Positions 12,158 through 29,996 of a stretch of 45,278 bases of DNA are shown piece after piece. The notes beneath the pieces were generated by a model. It did not search any database, was not told the DNA's origin, and saw nothing but the letters and a program-made list of their open reading frames with translations. The DNA comes from Setaria digitata (Eukaryota; Nematoda; Chromadorea; Rhabditida; Setariidae): NCBI GenBank assembly GCA_003640385.1, contig RCAB01000491.1, forward strand, positions 1-45,278, in the 5' to 3' direction. The first letter of the stretch is position 1, and each line of letters begins with the position of its first letter. Position numbers and translations under genes: made by a program.

Positions 12158-15144
12158 TGCTAAATTTGCTAATGTCATAAAATTGAATTTTATTTAAATA
12201 CAGCTGAGAACAAATAGCTGCAAGAATGAATGAATGATTTAAATGAATTACAAATGAAATGCAATCATCTCCGATTGTGGAGCTAATGCACTGAATGAAA
12301 TGTTTGGATAAATATTAAATCTGATTGAATGAGCAAATTTTGTAAAATTAAATTTGTGTATAATCGATTGATTACAAATTGTCTGGAAAATTTCAATTTA
12401 ATTACAGACAAAGCTCAGTGTTAATGAAATATTTCAAAATTACTTGTTATAAAGAATTTACTAATATAATTACATAATTCGAATGCATAAAAAAATTCAA
12501 GAAATATGTGTAATTCAGTTTTTTTTTTTTTTTCCCGCAGAAAATTTATTTCCTCTAAAGCATAATAAAATTTGGGAAAAAAAAAACATTAGCAGAGCAG
12601 CACATGTCAAATAAAAGGAAAAAAAAAAATGTTCAAGGCAAAAATTTGCTTAATTTAATTTTAAACAAGCACTTTTGTCATTTAATTAAAATAGGAAAAA
12701 AATAATTTAAATATTTAATTTACCCTACAGCGATTTGAACAAGTTTTAAAATTTTCATGTTACAAAAAAAGTGCAAATAAATGAACAAAGAAATGAAAAT
12801 AAAAATTGATTTAAAGGTAAATTATACACGGAAATGAATATTGGCGAATATTTTAACGATTATATAATTAAATTGCATTAAGCTTGCTTATAAACTGCTC
12901 ATGCATTAATGTTGTTTGCATTTCGTTACATAATTAAATTAAATAGTTAATTTTCTTTTCTAAAAATTTCAACTAATTGATGTAATTTTAAATTATTCAG
13001 TATTAAAATGTTTAACAATTTAACTGAGCAGCTAGAACAACAATTGATGTATTGACTAGTTCAATTTAGCACTGAAATCCAGAATTATGTTAAATAATTA
13101 AAATGATAAATAAAATTACTGTAATTAATTCATTGCTACTATCAAAATGCGAATAGATAAGCTTTTTTTATTCCTTCTTCTTTTCGCCTAATTGTTTCAA
13201 AGTTTTTAAAAATGCTAATAAATTGCAAAATATTAAATGATAAAGAAAAAAACGAAAAAAAAAATACAAATTAATATAACACTGCTGTGATTATAGGAAA
13301 TAACTTAAAGTTAATCGTTCATTTTCCAAAATTTCAATCATTTTTGCAAGTTTCTTTCTATTCATTTAAGCCATTTCAAAATTGAATGGCCGGAAATTTC
13401 ACGTACGAAATAACAAAAATTTGAAGCATCCACTGTAGAGTGAATGCGAAAGAATGAAAAAACAAGTTATTTATTTTTTATTTTTAATTGAACAAGTTTG
13501 GAAATTTTCTTACTTCTTCAAATTTCTCAGTCATAAATTTAGCATAAAAATGAGAAATATTATTAAGTGTTTGTTAATAAAAGTTTTTGCATTTCAATCG
13601 GATTTATTTCGCTATTTATTTTATCAAAATTTGAACGAAATTTTTTTGGCACTTTGTGATAATTGTGTGTTAATTTTGTGTCTTTTTCTTCTTTTTTGTT
13701 TTTACCATCTCCAAGTATTATTATCAGTAAAGATATGAATGAAAAAAAGAAATTGATAAAAGTGCTGAATAAATGAGCATGAGAAAAGTTTTTTTTTTTT
13801 CTAATGTAATTAATTTTGATTAATTTGCTAAAGAAAAAATTCAATGTAACTTTGAAAAGTATTTTTTTTTAATTTTTTTCATCATATTTTAAAATCATGC
13901 TTAAAATTTCCATTCTCACCAATATATTATCTATCTTATTATCTAATAAATTACTAAATATTAATTAAAAGTTTGCAAAAAATTTAAAAAAAAAAGAAAA
14001 GAAGAAAAATATGTAGGAATATTCAAAAAAGAAAAAAAAAAAAAAAAAACGCTGTAAAATTCTTTTGCAATTACTTAATGTTTAGTAAATGGCACTTTTT
14101 TTGCCGTTCCACCAGGCCTTTCAGTTTTAGTGCTAATTACAATTGCAAATTTAATTTTTGAATACTTTTTGTTTATTTTGGGAAAATTTACGTTTTCTTT
14201 CTCTCAAAAAAAGTACCAAATTTGAGAAGAAATATTAAGGAAGTAATTAAATACACGAAATGTTTATTTCATAAAAGGACAATGTAAAGTTTTATTAATT
14301 TGGCTCTCATTTTTGCTCATTTCTCAAAAAATAAATAAATTAATGAATAGAAAATAAGAAATTCTTTTTTTTTTTCTTCTCCTGTCTACGTGGATTAATT
14401 TTAATAAAATTAAATTGAAGTATTAAACAATTTTCCCAACATTTTCCCATCTCTTCCTGGTGACGTTTCATCTCAAATGACATATTAGTAGTTAATATAT
14501 AGATTGATTGCGTTTTATTGACCTTGGTGAAGAATTGCAAAGTTGGAAAATAAAAGAAGCAAAATAACTAGATGAAGAGGTCAAAGGTCGAGTAGACCAA
14601 ATTGCAGTCAATTTATTTGCTAATTACTTCGCATTTCTCAATTTCGAATATGTTAATTTGAAACATTCCAAGATTACTAATCATGTTAATTAGCATCATG
14701 CACCGAGCATATTATATGTACATAAGAGGTAAAAGATTTTTTGTATATACAGAGGTTGAGGTTAAGGTTAAAGGTTATAATTCGGTTCCCGGTAAAAGGT
14801 ATAATAAAGAAAAAACAAAACAATAAATGAGAAGAAATCATAAGAACTTATAATATGCGCTCATTTTTTTTTTTTTTTTTTTAAATTTTTTAAACAGTAT
14901 AATGAAAATGTAATTAAATCCTATCAATATACAGTGCTTAAGAAGTGATTGCAATTTTTAACTAATTTTTATAATTTTGGCAAACATTTGCTCAGATCAG
15001 CCTCATTTATCTGTTCATTTTTAAAATAAAAACTACAAAAAAAAATTCTTTATTCCTTTGTTATTATTTTTCCGGCTACATCATACTTAATAAACTATAA
15101 TATAATTTGATTCTATTCAAGAATGAAATAAATTAAAGGAAATG

Positions 15145-15165
15145 GATGATGATGATGATGATGAT
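15145..15165. repeat. (GAT)7 microsatellite
   Basis: Seven uninterrupted GAT units with no frame context that would make them coding. Confidence 0.9.
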
Positions 15166-16830
15166 GAATATGAACATATTTTCGATGGCGTCAGAAAATT
15201 ATATCACACTCTCACCAAATTCATGTCATAAAAAAAAAGAGGAAATTCCCGGAGCAAAAAAATTTAAGCGTTTTTTTTCTTTTTTTTTTTTTTAATCACC
15301 TTTTTTAAAATAAAATTTTCAAGAAAATAAATTACATTTAGAAGTTTGAGGGATTTCTTCCCGCACTGTTTTTCTTGAAAACTTAAAATTCAAATGTTAG
15401 AAAAGATGGAATAAAATATAAATGGCGATAATTTAATGTAGATAAAAATTTCACACATGAATGCGTGCTACAGTGATCCGAGCTATATTACTAATTAACA
15501 TTAAGGATGAGCATGAACTTGTTTGTAATTAGATGCAAAGTGTTAATTAACACATATTGTGATAACTGGAAATACTGTTAATATCAAAATACATGCATAA
15601 ATTGCTTATTAATATAAACTACGGCAATTATAATCGCGTGTATAAAGTGTTGCTGAAAAAAATCAGTCAATCATTCAATTTTAAATTTTTTTTTTCTTTC
15701 ATATTAGTTGCATTATTCAATTTTGCTTTTTTTGTCGTTTAAGTTTATATATATATATTTCGTTCGTACGGTATCGATTTCATTTCTACGGTACCTACCG
15801 TAACAACAATTATGAGACGATATGAACAATACAATGGATTAAATTGATTAAATTGAACAATAATTTTTATCTATCAATCATTTTTTTTTTGATAAAGTTT
15901 GTAAGCTTATATAGCTGACTTAAAAAAAAAAAAAGTATAAAACCATTATCTAAATATATTATCTGAGTTAATCTATTTAGATGATCATTCATTTGTTTGT
16001 AATAGCTTTTTAAATCTAACTTTCCTACCGTAACATCATAAAGTGACTGTAACTTTCTGAAGTAACGAAAAAAATTTTTATCGGAAAAGAAATGCAAAAT
16101 AAATCAATTTTTGCTAATATTTTAATGAAATTTTTTTTTTTTTGATAAAAATTGAAAAAATAATGCTTTATTCATCTATTTATGACACATTTTAGCCTCT
16201 CTCATTTATTAAACATCATTTACTTGCGTGAAACAGGTTTTTATTTATAGCATAAAATTGTTAACCTTTTGTTCAAAAAACTTTTGCTTAATATCATGAG
16301 TGAAATTTCAGAAAAAAAAAAAGAAAGAAACTATTACAATAATTTTACACGTATTTTAAATTTTCAGTGGAAAAAGAAGAGAATAAGAGGAAAAGATATA
16401 CTATTTAAATAATAGAATGAATTTTAATTTAATTTTTTAAAACAAGTTAAGTTTAATCGAAAAATAGAAACAAGTACTAATTTAATGACTAATTACTGAT
16501 AATTAGTTACCAAAAATATTACGAACCATTCATCAAAGTTTATTTCATTAAGACAAAATGTTCTCAACAATCATTTTCACAACGAATCCATAAATTACAA
16601 TATTTTTAACAAAGTATTCTTAAGTTTAATTAATGTAGAGAAAAAAAAAACTTTTTAATAAATTTCTTCATAGCAGAATATATGAGAGAGAGAGATAGAA
16701 GAGGGAAAAGATGAGGAAAAAAAAAGAATTTTTCAAGATTAAATAAAAAGCAACGGGAGAAATTTGAATTAAGAAATTGATTGAAAAAAATGGAAAATAT
16801 AAATTGAAATATTAATGAGATTTACCTTTG

Positions 16831-16922
16831 CTTTTTTCTTTTTTTCTCTCTCTTTCTCTCTTTTCACCTTTATTTCTCCCTCTCTCTTTCCCCCTCTTTC
16901 TTTCTCTCTTTCTCCTTTTCCT
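16831..16922. repeat. Polypyrimidine CT-rich tract
   Basis: About 90 bases almost entirely of C and T, with CTCTCTCTT and TTTCTCTCTTT blocks. Confidence 0.8.
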
Positions 16923-18190
16923 TGCTAATTTTAAAAGTCCTTTGAAATTTTATTTGTACTAATTTCAATTTACAAATTCTTCAGGCTTACCATTTCATTT
17001 TTTAGACATTTTCCGAAAACATTTCAATCAATGATATTTTTGATAACGTTTGTTTCAATATCAGTTCGTGCATAGCCAATAAAAATAAATTAATGCTTAA
17101 TTGTAATTCAAGTGAATTTTTTCATTGTCGTTAAATCAATTAATAATTTCTGATTTTAAATGTAAATTTATTTATTTCTGATCAACATCATAACAAAACG
17201 TACTAATTTTTTCAGCGCGAAAATTTCATTTAACATTAATTTATCAATGTAAAATTAGATTAATTTAAAAAGAAAGCTTGAAGTATTAATTGATTAGTAT
17301 ATAGCAAATTTTTATAACGATTATTTTTTTTTATAATTGCAAGCATTCAACATGGTGCTAGCATTAATTAATTTTGTTATTATTGTTGCTGTAATGAGTA
17401 TTGCTACTGCTAAAAACCAAGAATTTAATTTTTAATTTGTTATAATCATATTTCATTTCTTTTTGATCCATCATTACTTGTCATTTCCCTCAGCCATTTT
17501 TCCAGTTCCTATTTTACTCACTCACATTCTCCTTATTTTTAATTTTTCATTCATCATTTCCAATCACACAAATGCATCATTTTTGGAATTCAGAAAAGAA
17601 AGGAAAAGCTAAACCGGTTGTTACCGGATGATAATTTCATGTTCAGTTCCGATTTTTTTATGATAAAAATATGCAATCAAACATATCAGTTGAATTAGCC
17701 TTTTTCCTTTTTTTTTTTTCATCCTTTTTTCTTTGTTTAAATGAGCTTTTTTTCCTGATGAAATTTCTTCTCAATCAATCATTCGCAGTGTTCATTCCAA
17801 AATGTGCAATAATTTTCTGTTCATTAAAATGGAAATAATAAAATGAGAAATGCTGCGAAAAAAGATGAAGTGGAGAAAAAGTGTAATTACGGAAAATAAA
17901 ATATTAAAATACGAAATAAAATTTATTTTCAGTTTCTAATCAGTTTCAAAAACAAAAAGAAAATTAATCAAGCAGAGAAGTATGGATCTGAAGGACATCG
18001 GAAATTAATAACTGCAAAGAAACTAATTAACGAAATATAGTGAACTGGAAATTGCAACGAAAAAAATTAATATTCGCTCTGTATGAGAGAGAGAGAGAGA
18101 GAAAAAAAAAAAAACGATATTGTATAGTTATATTTGTACATCATAATTGGCATTTTATTTTTGCTTTAAGATTAATAGGTAAAGAGAGTA

Positions 18191-18212
18191 TTAATTAATT
18201 GCAATTAATTAA
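18191..18212. repeat. 22-bp perfect palindrome of TAAT motifs
   Basis: A perfect palindrome centred on GC with TTAATTAATT and AATTAATTAA arms. It packs several TAAT cores, the homeodomain-type binding motif. In DNA this rich in A and T it may be fortuitous. Confidence 0.6.
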
Positions 18213-18611
18213 TTGGGAGAATGAAGTAGAAACGAGAACAGAAGAAATCAGCGAATAGTTATCATAGTTACAGAATAGGTGATAAAGTTGATCCATTTCT
18301 TCAATTTTTACAATCTATTCTATCTACGTTTTAATTGACGCTTTTTAACGTGTAGTTGACGTTTTCCTAAATTTTTTTCAACCGCATAACTAACGTTTCC
18401 CACATTTATAACGCTAAGTTATATGCATCCCACTAGTAGGCAGCATAGACTGTCAGATATCGGATAAGAGTTATTTCATTTCTCTATTTAAGTTCCGAAA
18501 TTACATGAAATTACTTAATTGTTAGAGATGTAATTAATGCTCAATCGATGAAAACAAGATGAAATTCGCGTAAAAATTAACAAAGGTTCGCTTGTTTTTA
18601 ATTGATATTTG

Positions 18612-18777
18612 ACTGAAAAAAAAATTTCTTTTTTTTCGAATGAATTCTGGATTTATTTACTAATAAAAAAAAATTTATAATTTTTGAAATATCATNAACT
18701 GAAAAAAAAATTTCTTTTTTTTCGAATTCTGGATTTATTTACTAATAAAAAAAAATTTATAATTTTTGAAATATCAT
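18612..18777. repeat. Near-identical 80/84-bp direct duplication flanking an N
   Basis: Copy 1 spans 18612-18695 and copy 2 spans 18698-18777. They match except for a 4-base GAAT present only in copy 1. The single ambiguous base at 18696 lies exactly between them. This looks like two contig ends (or two alleles) joined without merging, although a real recent tandem duplication is possible. Confidence 0.8.
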
Positions 18778-20840
18778 TTCAATTTTTGCTTTCCTGCCAA
18801 AAATAGACTGCAAAATTAAGGTGATAAAAAATTTAACAATGAATAGTTTCGGAATGAGGTGACAAAGTTAGTAAGGTGAAAAATTTTAGTACAAAAATTT
18901 TCAAAATTCAAAATAAGTAGTTGAGAAAAATTAATTAATCGATGAATTAACAACAACCATACTTATCATTTTGGAATGAGATGTTATGATAAAGCGACTA
19001 AGTTTTCAAGCATATAAAATTTGCTTTTTCTTTTATTTATAATTAGTAAAACCTAATCATCAAAGTGACTTGTAGTGATAACATGATGATAACTTGTGTT
19101 TTTTGCAATAACCTCTTTTAAGCATAGGAAAAAAGGTACACAAGGGACTGGAACAAAGATGATGACAACTTTCAGTAGTACGAATTGGTGACAACTATCA
19201 ATCAATCAATAGTGATGAACTGCAGTGATAAAATGATGATTAGACGGAATAAATTACTAGATGATTAAATTACACATTCTTTTTTCCATTTGCTATTCTT
19301 ATTATCACTTAAAATTAATATAAGAAGTTTAATTTTTAATTATATCTTTAAGCAAGAAATTTTGCTCATTAGGAATACAATCAAATTTTTAATGAACAAA
19401 AATGAATTTATCGATAAATTTCTCAATTCTTCAGCAAATTTCTGCCGAAAAATCCAGACAGCATGCATTGATATTTCCATCAGAAGTAATAAATTTCAAA
19501 AATACCAAAAAATGCATCCGAAGTATATTTCAGTTACGATACTGGCATGGTTTTTTTTTTTTCTTGCTTCAGATGAATTTAATTTTGAAATGGAAATAAC
19601 GGAAAAATAACAAATTTAAATTTTGCTCAATAAAGTTTGCCAATTTTTGTTAAAAATCCATCCATTTCAATCATTCGCAATATCCTAAAACTCGTCAAAG
19701 TCTATCTATTTTTCGTTATATTTCTAGCACTTATCCTAATGAATTTCGAGATATTCCAGCACTCATTTCATTCTATCTTTCTCATTATTTCTTCTCTCAT
19801 TTCCAAATTTTCCAAAAAAAAAAAAAAAAAAAGAAAAAACAAAGAAAAAATAAACTTATAACCAATGAATGTTAGTAAGAGTACGAAAAAAAAAAGAAGG
19901 GATTCTTTTTGTTTTTTAATAATCGAAATAATTTTGATTAATTAAATTTCAAATTTTTCTAAATTACTAATTTCTCAACAATAAAATTTATTGTATTTTA
20001 ACTATTATTTCATTTCATATTTCTCATCACTTCCACTCTTATTTTCAAATTACCAAAAAAAAAAAAAAAGCAAGAGAAAGAAAAAAAAGACTTCTTAGCA
20101 TCTTAAAAAGAATATTTAAATGTGAATAAGTATACAAGCAAAAAAAAAAAAAAACAATTATGTTTGCTTTTCAATAATCAAAATAATTTTAATTGAAATT
20201 CTGTAAACTAAAAATTTCTCGGCAATTAATTAGCAGTAAAATTACTCGTTTGCTACTGCATTCTAACATAGTCGAGTATAAGAATGAAAAGCGATAGCAT
20301 TACCATTATTATATAGTATAAAACTAATTTTCACACATATATATATATATAAATATATACACAACCATTCGATAGGATATGTAAACAGAATTGTGAATAG
20401 TAAGCTTAGGAACAAATAAAGTATCCATTCAATAATGCCAAATATCATCACAATTTACTTTATAAATGATTTTTTTTTTTTTTTGCTTATTTAAATGAAA
20501 TACAATTAATGATAGTTGGTGATGTATGGTAAAAAATAATAATAGAAGTATTTAGTTGTTATTAATTAATAAAATTTTGCTTATCTCTTTGAAGCAATTA
20601 TCCATGTAAAACTTAAATTTATTGAATGTCTTTTCTTTTTTTTTTTTTTGACCTCTGAACTTTGTTTAAATCTTATTTGTTTTTCGTTTTTTTTCGGCAT
20701 ATCTATGCATATTGATAATAAGTTTTCGCATCAACAAATTAAACGTTGGAAAAAAAAATTTTAATAAATTTTTTTTTTTTTTTAATTAGTTGGACAAAAA
20801 AATTGCATTAAGGAGCCACATTTCTGTAACGGTTGAGCAT

Positions 20841-20864
20841 TGACGTACGTAGCGGGTGACGTGG
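20841..20864 (+). promoter_or_regulatory. Two bZIP-type TGACGT sites upstream of NDUFS6
   Basis: TGACGT at 20841-20846 and TGACGTGG at 20857-20864 lie 50-75 bases upstream of the probable trans-splice site of NDUFS6. TGACGTGG matches the XBP1/ATF6-type unfolded-protein-response element, and TGACGT is a CREB/ATF half site. The local GC content is well above background, as expected near a promoter. Function is inferred. Confidence 0.35.
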
Positions 20865-20903
20865 TGTTTGTGTTTGGGATTTTCTTTCTACGCTTGGCAA
20901 ACG

Positions 20904-20915
20904 TATTTCTTCCAG
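20904..20915 (+). promoter_or_regulatory. Probable trans-splice acceptor of NDUFS6
   Basis: TATTTCTTCCAG ends at 20915, 15 bases before the NDUFS6 ATG. No convincing upstream exon or donor precedes it, which fits spliced-leader addition. Ordinary cis-splicing to an unseen 5' UTR exon is the alternative. Confidence 0.5.
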
Positions 20916-20930
20916 GTCGAATCGTTTTGC

Positions 20931-22109
20931 ATGACAATAATTAGCCGTAAGTTGACACGTTTGTTGACGCAAGTGTTTCGTGCTAAATCGGACATTTTAG
21001 CATCAAAAGATGTTACTCCAGCGAATGCAGTATATGATAAAGTTACACATACCGGACAGGTGGGTTAATTAAATAATTTGGCCTCATTTATTATTCTGGA
21101 GGTGTTATTCGGTAGTTTAGGCAGTATGCAGTAAGAAAGTGTTTTGTGGATATTAAAAAAATGAATAAGCTTGCTACTGTAGATCAATTCTGGAATCAGA
21201 AATTTGTGAAGGTTTTGTTATTGGAGAGGATAGAAATATTATTGCTAGTTCTAATACCTATAATTTTTTCTGATTTTTGTTTCCTCTAAACCTTATAATC
21301 TCTCCAACTGTTTGCAAGTGATAGCATTCATTAACAGGCGTGGGATCAAGCCGATTATCGAAATGTAAGATTTACCATAATGCCGAAACAAGTTAATCCA
21401 AACATTGCGCAAAAATTAATTGCTGAAGTTCCTCCAGTTGAAACGAATGAGCGTGTAGTATACTGTGATGGTGGCCATCCGGCATTGGGCCATCCACGTG
21501 TATACATAAAATTGGTTAGTAAAATATTGATTTCCTGTGGCTTTTTGCAAGTGCGCGTTGTATAGGAAAAGGTTCTTGGGACATGTAAAATCTAATACTT
21601 TAAGTAGCATATGTGAAGTGATTGTCCAAGGTTCTACACTTAGTTTATAAATTTCACAGTGGCTAAAAGTCATTGAGTCCTTTCTGACGCATTTTACTAC
21701 TTCACGAAAAAGTTGGATTAGCCATAACTACTTCGCCTTCATATTAAAGGGCTTAGATTTTATAAGGTTGACCGTGGCTATTTCACCCTGATTCCTAAGA
21801 TTTAAATCGATTGAGTTAGTAAATGCAGGACCTCTCTCCTTAGGTTGTCTGAGGCTTGCACTTTTTCTCTGTGATAATTGAGTGCAGTGCCTACTGCTGA
21901 ATTACTTAGAGATGCTTTCCCGTAGGATGGGTGAAAGTCAAATTATGTAGGTGTTGAAGAGTTACCATAAAGCTTAAAGTGGGAAATAAAAGACACCGTC
22001 ATTTTAGGATAAACCTGGCAATCATGCATGTGGTTATTGTGGGCAGCGTTTTGTCAATAGCCACTTTACTCAAGGCAGCGATCACGATGTCAATCATTTG
22101 GTAACGTAG
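20931..22109 (+). CDS. NDUFS6: NADH:ubiquinone oxidoreductase Fe-S subunit 6 (complex I, 13 kDa-A)
   Basis: Accessory zinc-binding subunit of mitochondrial complex I, at the N-module/Q-module junction on the matrix arm. Three exons join in phase 0: 20931-21059, 21338-21514 and 22008-22109 (135 aa, against 124 in human). Residues 1-28 are basic and amphipathic (MTIISRKLTRLL...), a matrix-targeting presequence. The family core follows: KVTHTGQ (37-43), YCDGGHPALGHP (85-96) and CGYCG (110-114). C86, H95, C110 and C113 are the expected zinc ligands, so it looks functional. The ATG at 20931 is the first in frame and follows a probable trans-splice site by 15 bases. An AATAAA lies 93 bases past the stop. 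It converges on the PRP4 kinase gene. From memory, the C. elegans orthologues of both are also neighbours (cosmid F22D6). Confidence 0.95.
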
Positions 22110-22201
22110 ACGTCATTTTTGTTAGATACCTGTATTTATTACTCTCTCTTAAATATACATAGTCCTACTTCTTTAGTATGAACTTGGCATTATGTAACTG
22201 T

Positions 22202-22207
22202 AATAAA
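22202..22207 (+). terminator. Polyadenylation signal of NDUFS6
   Basis: A canonical AATAAA located 93 bases after the stop codon, a normal distance for a nematode 3' UTR. Confidence 0.65.
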
Positions 22208-23537
22208 ACCGTCATTTATGGTTTCTCATGCTTTCTTATGTTCAACATTTATATTGAGCATTCACATCATGGCATTCCTATAAAGTATTAAGGAGTTGCG
22301 GTAAATGAGTCCTAGCGGTAACGTTTACGATGAATACTTATTAGAAATGTATAGGTCCCATATTTTATTATACAATTAAGGCAAATAATAAAAAATCCAT
22401 TTAACAAATGCACAAAATGTGAAGCAATGAGAAATCCAAAAAGATCCATTTTTCTTTCCCAGGCAGCGATAGAAAGTGGTGCTTTCAGTTCCTTGCTTTC
22501 CAAATTTATTTGGAAACATTTCCAGACACATACTTCTCAAACGCCCTCTTTAACTGCAGAATAAAAAACGAAAATCCACAGCACCTCTCCTTTCTCTCCC
22601 AACATGAATCTTCAAGTTTGGCTGTTTCAATCGGTGACGAAGAGATCACCGCACAAAATCATTCACTTAGTATAAAAAGCGTGAAATACAATTCATCCAA
22701 TAACCAACTTTTAGTTGTAATACTTTCAATAAAAAGAGAAGGAATCAAGCAAACACAACTCCAAGACGTATAGAAGACTCTTGAGGAATGAATGCTTTCA
22801 ATCTATCTACAGGAAAACACCAGAATCTGAAAGGCTGTGCACTTCTTGCTCCATTCTCTAAGTGAAAAGTATGACAGATTCTTAGTAGGATTGTAGAGTG
22901 TTTTTTGCCTTTCTAGATCGAAAGTTCATTTTAGGTAAGTAAAACGTTATAAATAAATCCAAATGCAGTTTTTTATTTTTTGTTTGTTTTTTATTTTCTT
23001 GATGGGAATATTCTCATATTGAAAAAGAACCTAAGTTGCTAATGTAAGGGGCATTGTTGGGCAAATACAGAGAAAAGGTAGTTCGTTTAAAGAAAATGTG
23101 CAGTTACTGACTTATTGTTATAATGAACATTTCTGCTTCATTCGATCAGAAAACCTAAAAACAAGAGATCTTGACTTGCCCTATTTGGCCAGCAGGATAT
23201 ACGTCGGAATGACGCCTAAAACCTTCATTCAATTATTCATTATCTGAGGTATGAAATAAACTGAAGCCAGCATTGACACATTCCACTGCATTCATCTTTC
23301 CTTTTTTTGCCCAATTAATGAAGGTTTCTTCAAATTTGAAATGTGTCGATGCAATCAACGAATCGAAGATTAAAAAAAAAAAAAAAACAACGAACGGCAT
23401 TTTGGAATGAGTATGAAGGACAACAGGAGTGCGCCACAATTAATCCCTTCTTTTAGCGCTATATGTTAAAAAAGTAAGGGCATCGGAGAAAGTGCAAACT
23501 GAAATTCTAAAATGCCACAGATGTTTTTGAGTTAAGC
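22208..23537. other. Intergenic region between two convergent genes
   Basis: About 1.3 kb between the 3' ends of NDUFS6 and the PRP4 kinase gene. It holds an unassigned 103-codon open stretch on the plus strand (22463-22773) behind a good 3' splice site, discussed in the findings. Nothing else is recognisable. The PRP4 kinase 3' UTR must lie in its right part, but no AATAAA was seen close to that stop. Confidence 0.6.
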
Positions 23538-29984
<6,447 letters not shown>

Positions 29985-29996
29985 CTGATGAACAAA
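29985..29996 (-). promoter_or_regulatory. Probable trans-splice acceptor of PRP4 kinase
   Basis: TTTGTTCATCAG ends at the base immediately before the ATG. A spliced leader would be joined with no native 5' UTR, which is common in nematodes. Cis-splicing from an upstream leader exon cannot be excluded. Confidence 0.45.

Larger units (their letters stand above)
1..20840. other. AT-rich gene-poor region
   Basis: No protein or RNA gene is recognisable in this 20.8 kb. Base composition is extremely AT-rich, with A or T runs of 10-20 bases every few hundred bases on both strands. The open frames present are short, rich in Phe/Lys/Asn/Ile, mostly lack an ATG, and look like chance. No tRNA, rRNA or CRISPR-like structure was seen. 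It holds microsatellites, hairpins and several diverged tandem repeats listed separately, plus two GC-richer pockets (about 4.74-5.1 kb and 9.0-9.12 kb). It could be intergenic DNA or the long introns of a gene whose exons lie mostly outside the window. Confidence 0.75.

Noticed and set aside
13454..13844. Overlapping 94- and 93-codon frames on opposite strands
   Set aside because: Both reflect AT-rich low-complexity sequence; neither shows a domain, signal peptide or good start context.
14748..14800. GGTTAAGGTTAAAGGTTA-like run considered as telomeric or tRNA sequence
   Set aside because: It does not match the nematode telomere repeat TTAGGC, and no cloverleaf with a proper T-arm can be formed.
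19290..19861. Plus-strand frames of 106 and 74 codons
   Set aside because: Phe/Ile/Lys/Asn-rich composition that mirrors AT content, homopolymer-encoded stretches, no splice context or recognisable motif.
20856..20930. N-terminal extension of NDUFS6 upstream of 20931
   Set aside because: It needs a GTG start, would overlap the probable trans-splice site, and would place hydrophobic residues ahead of a good mitochondrial presequence.
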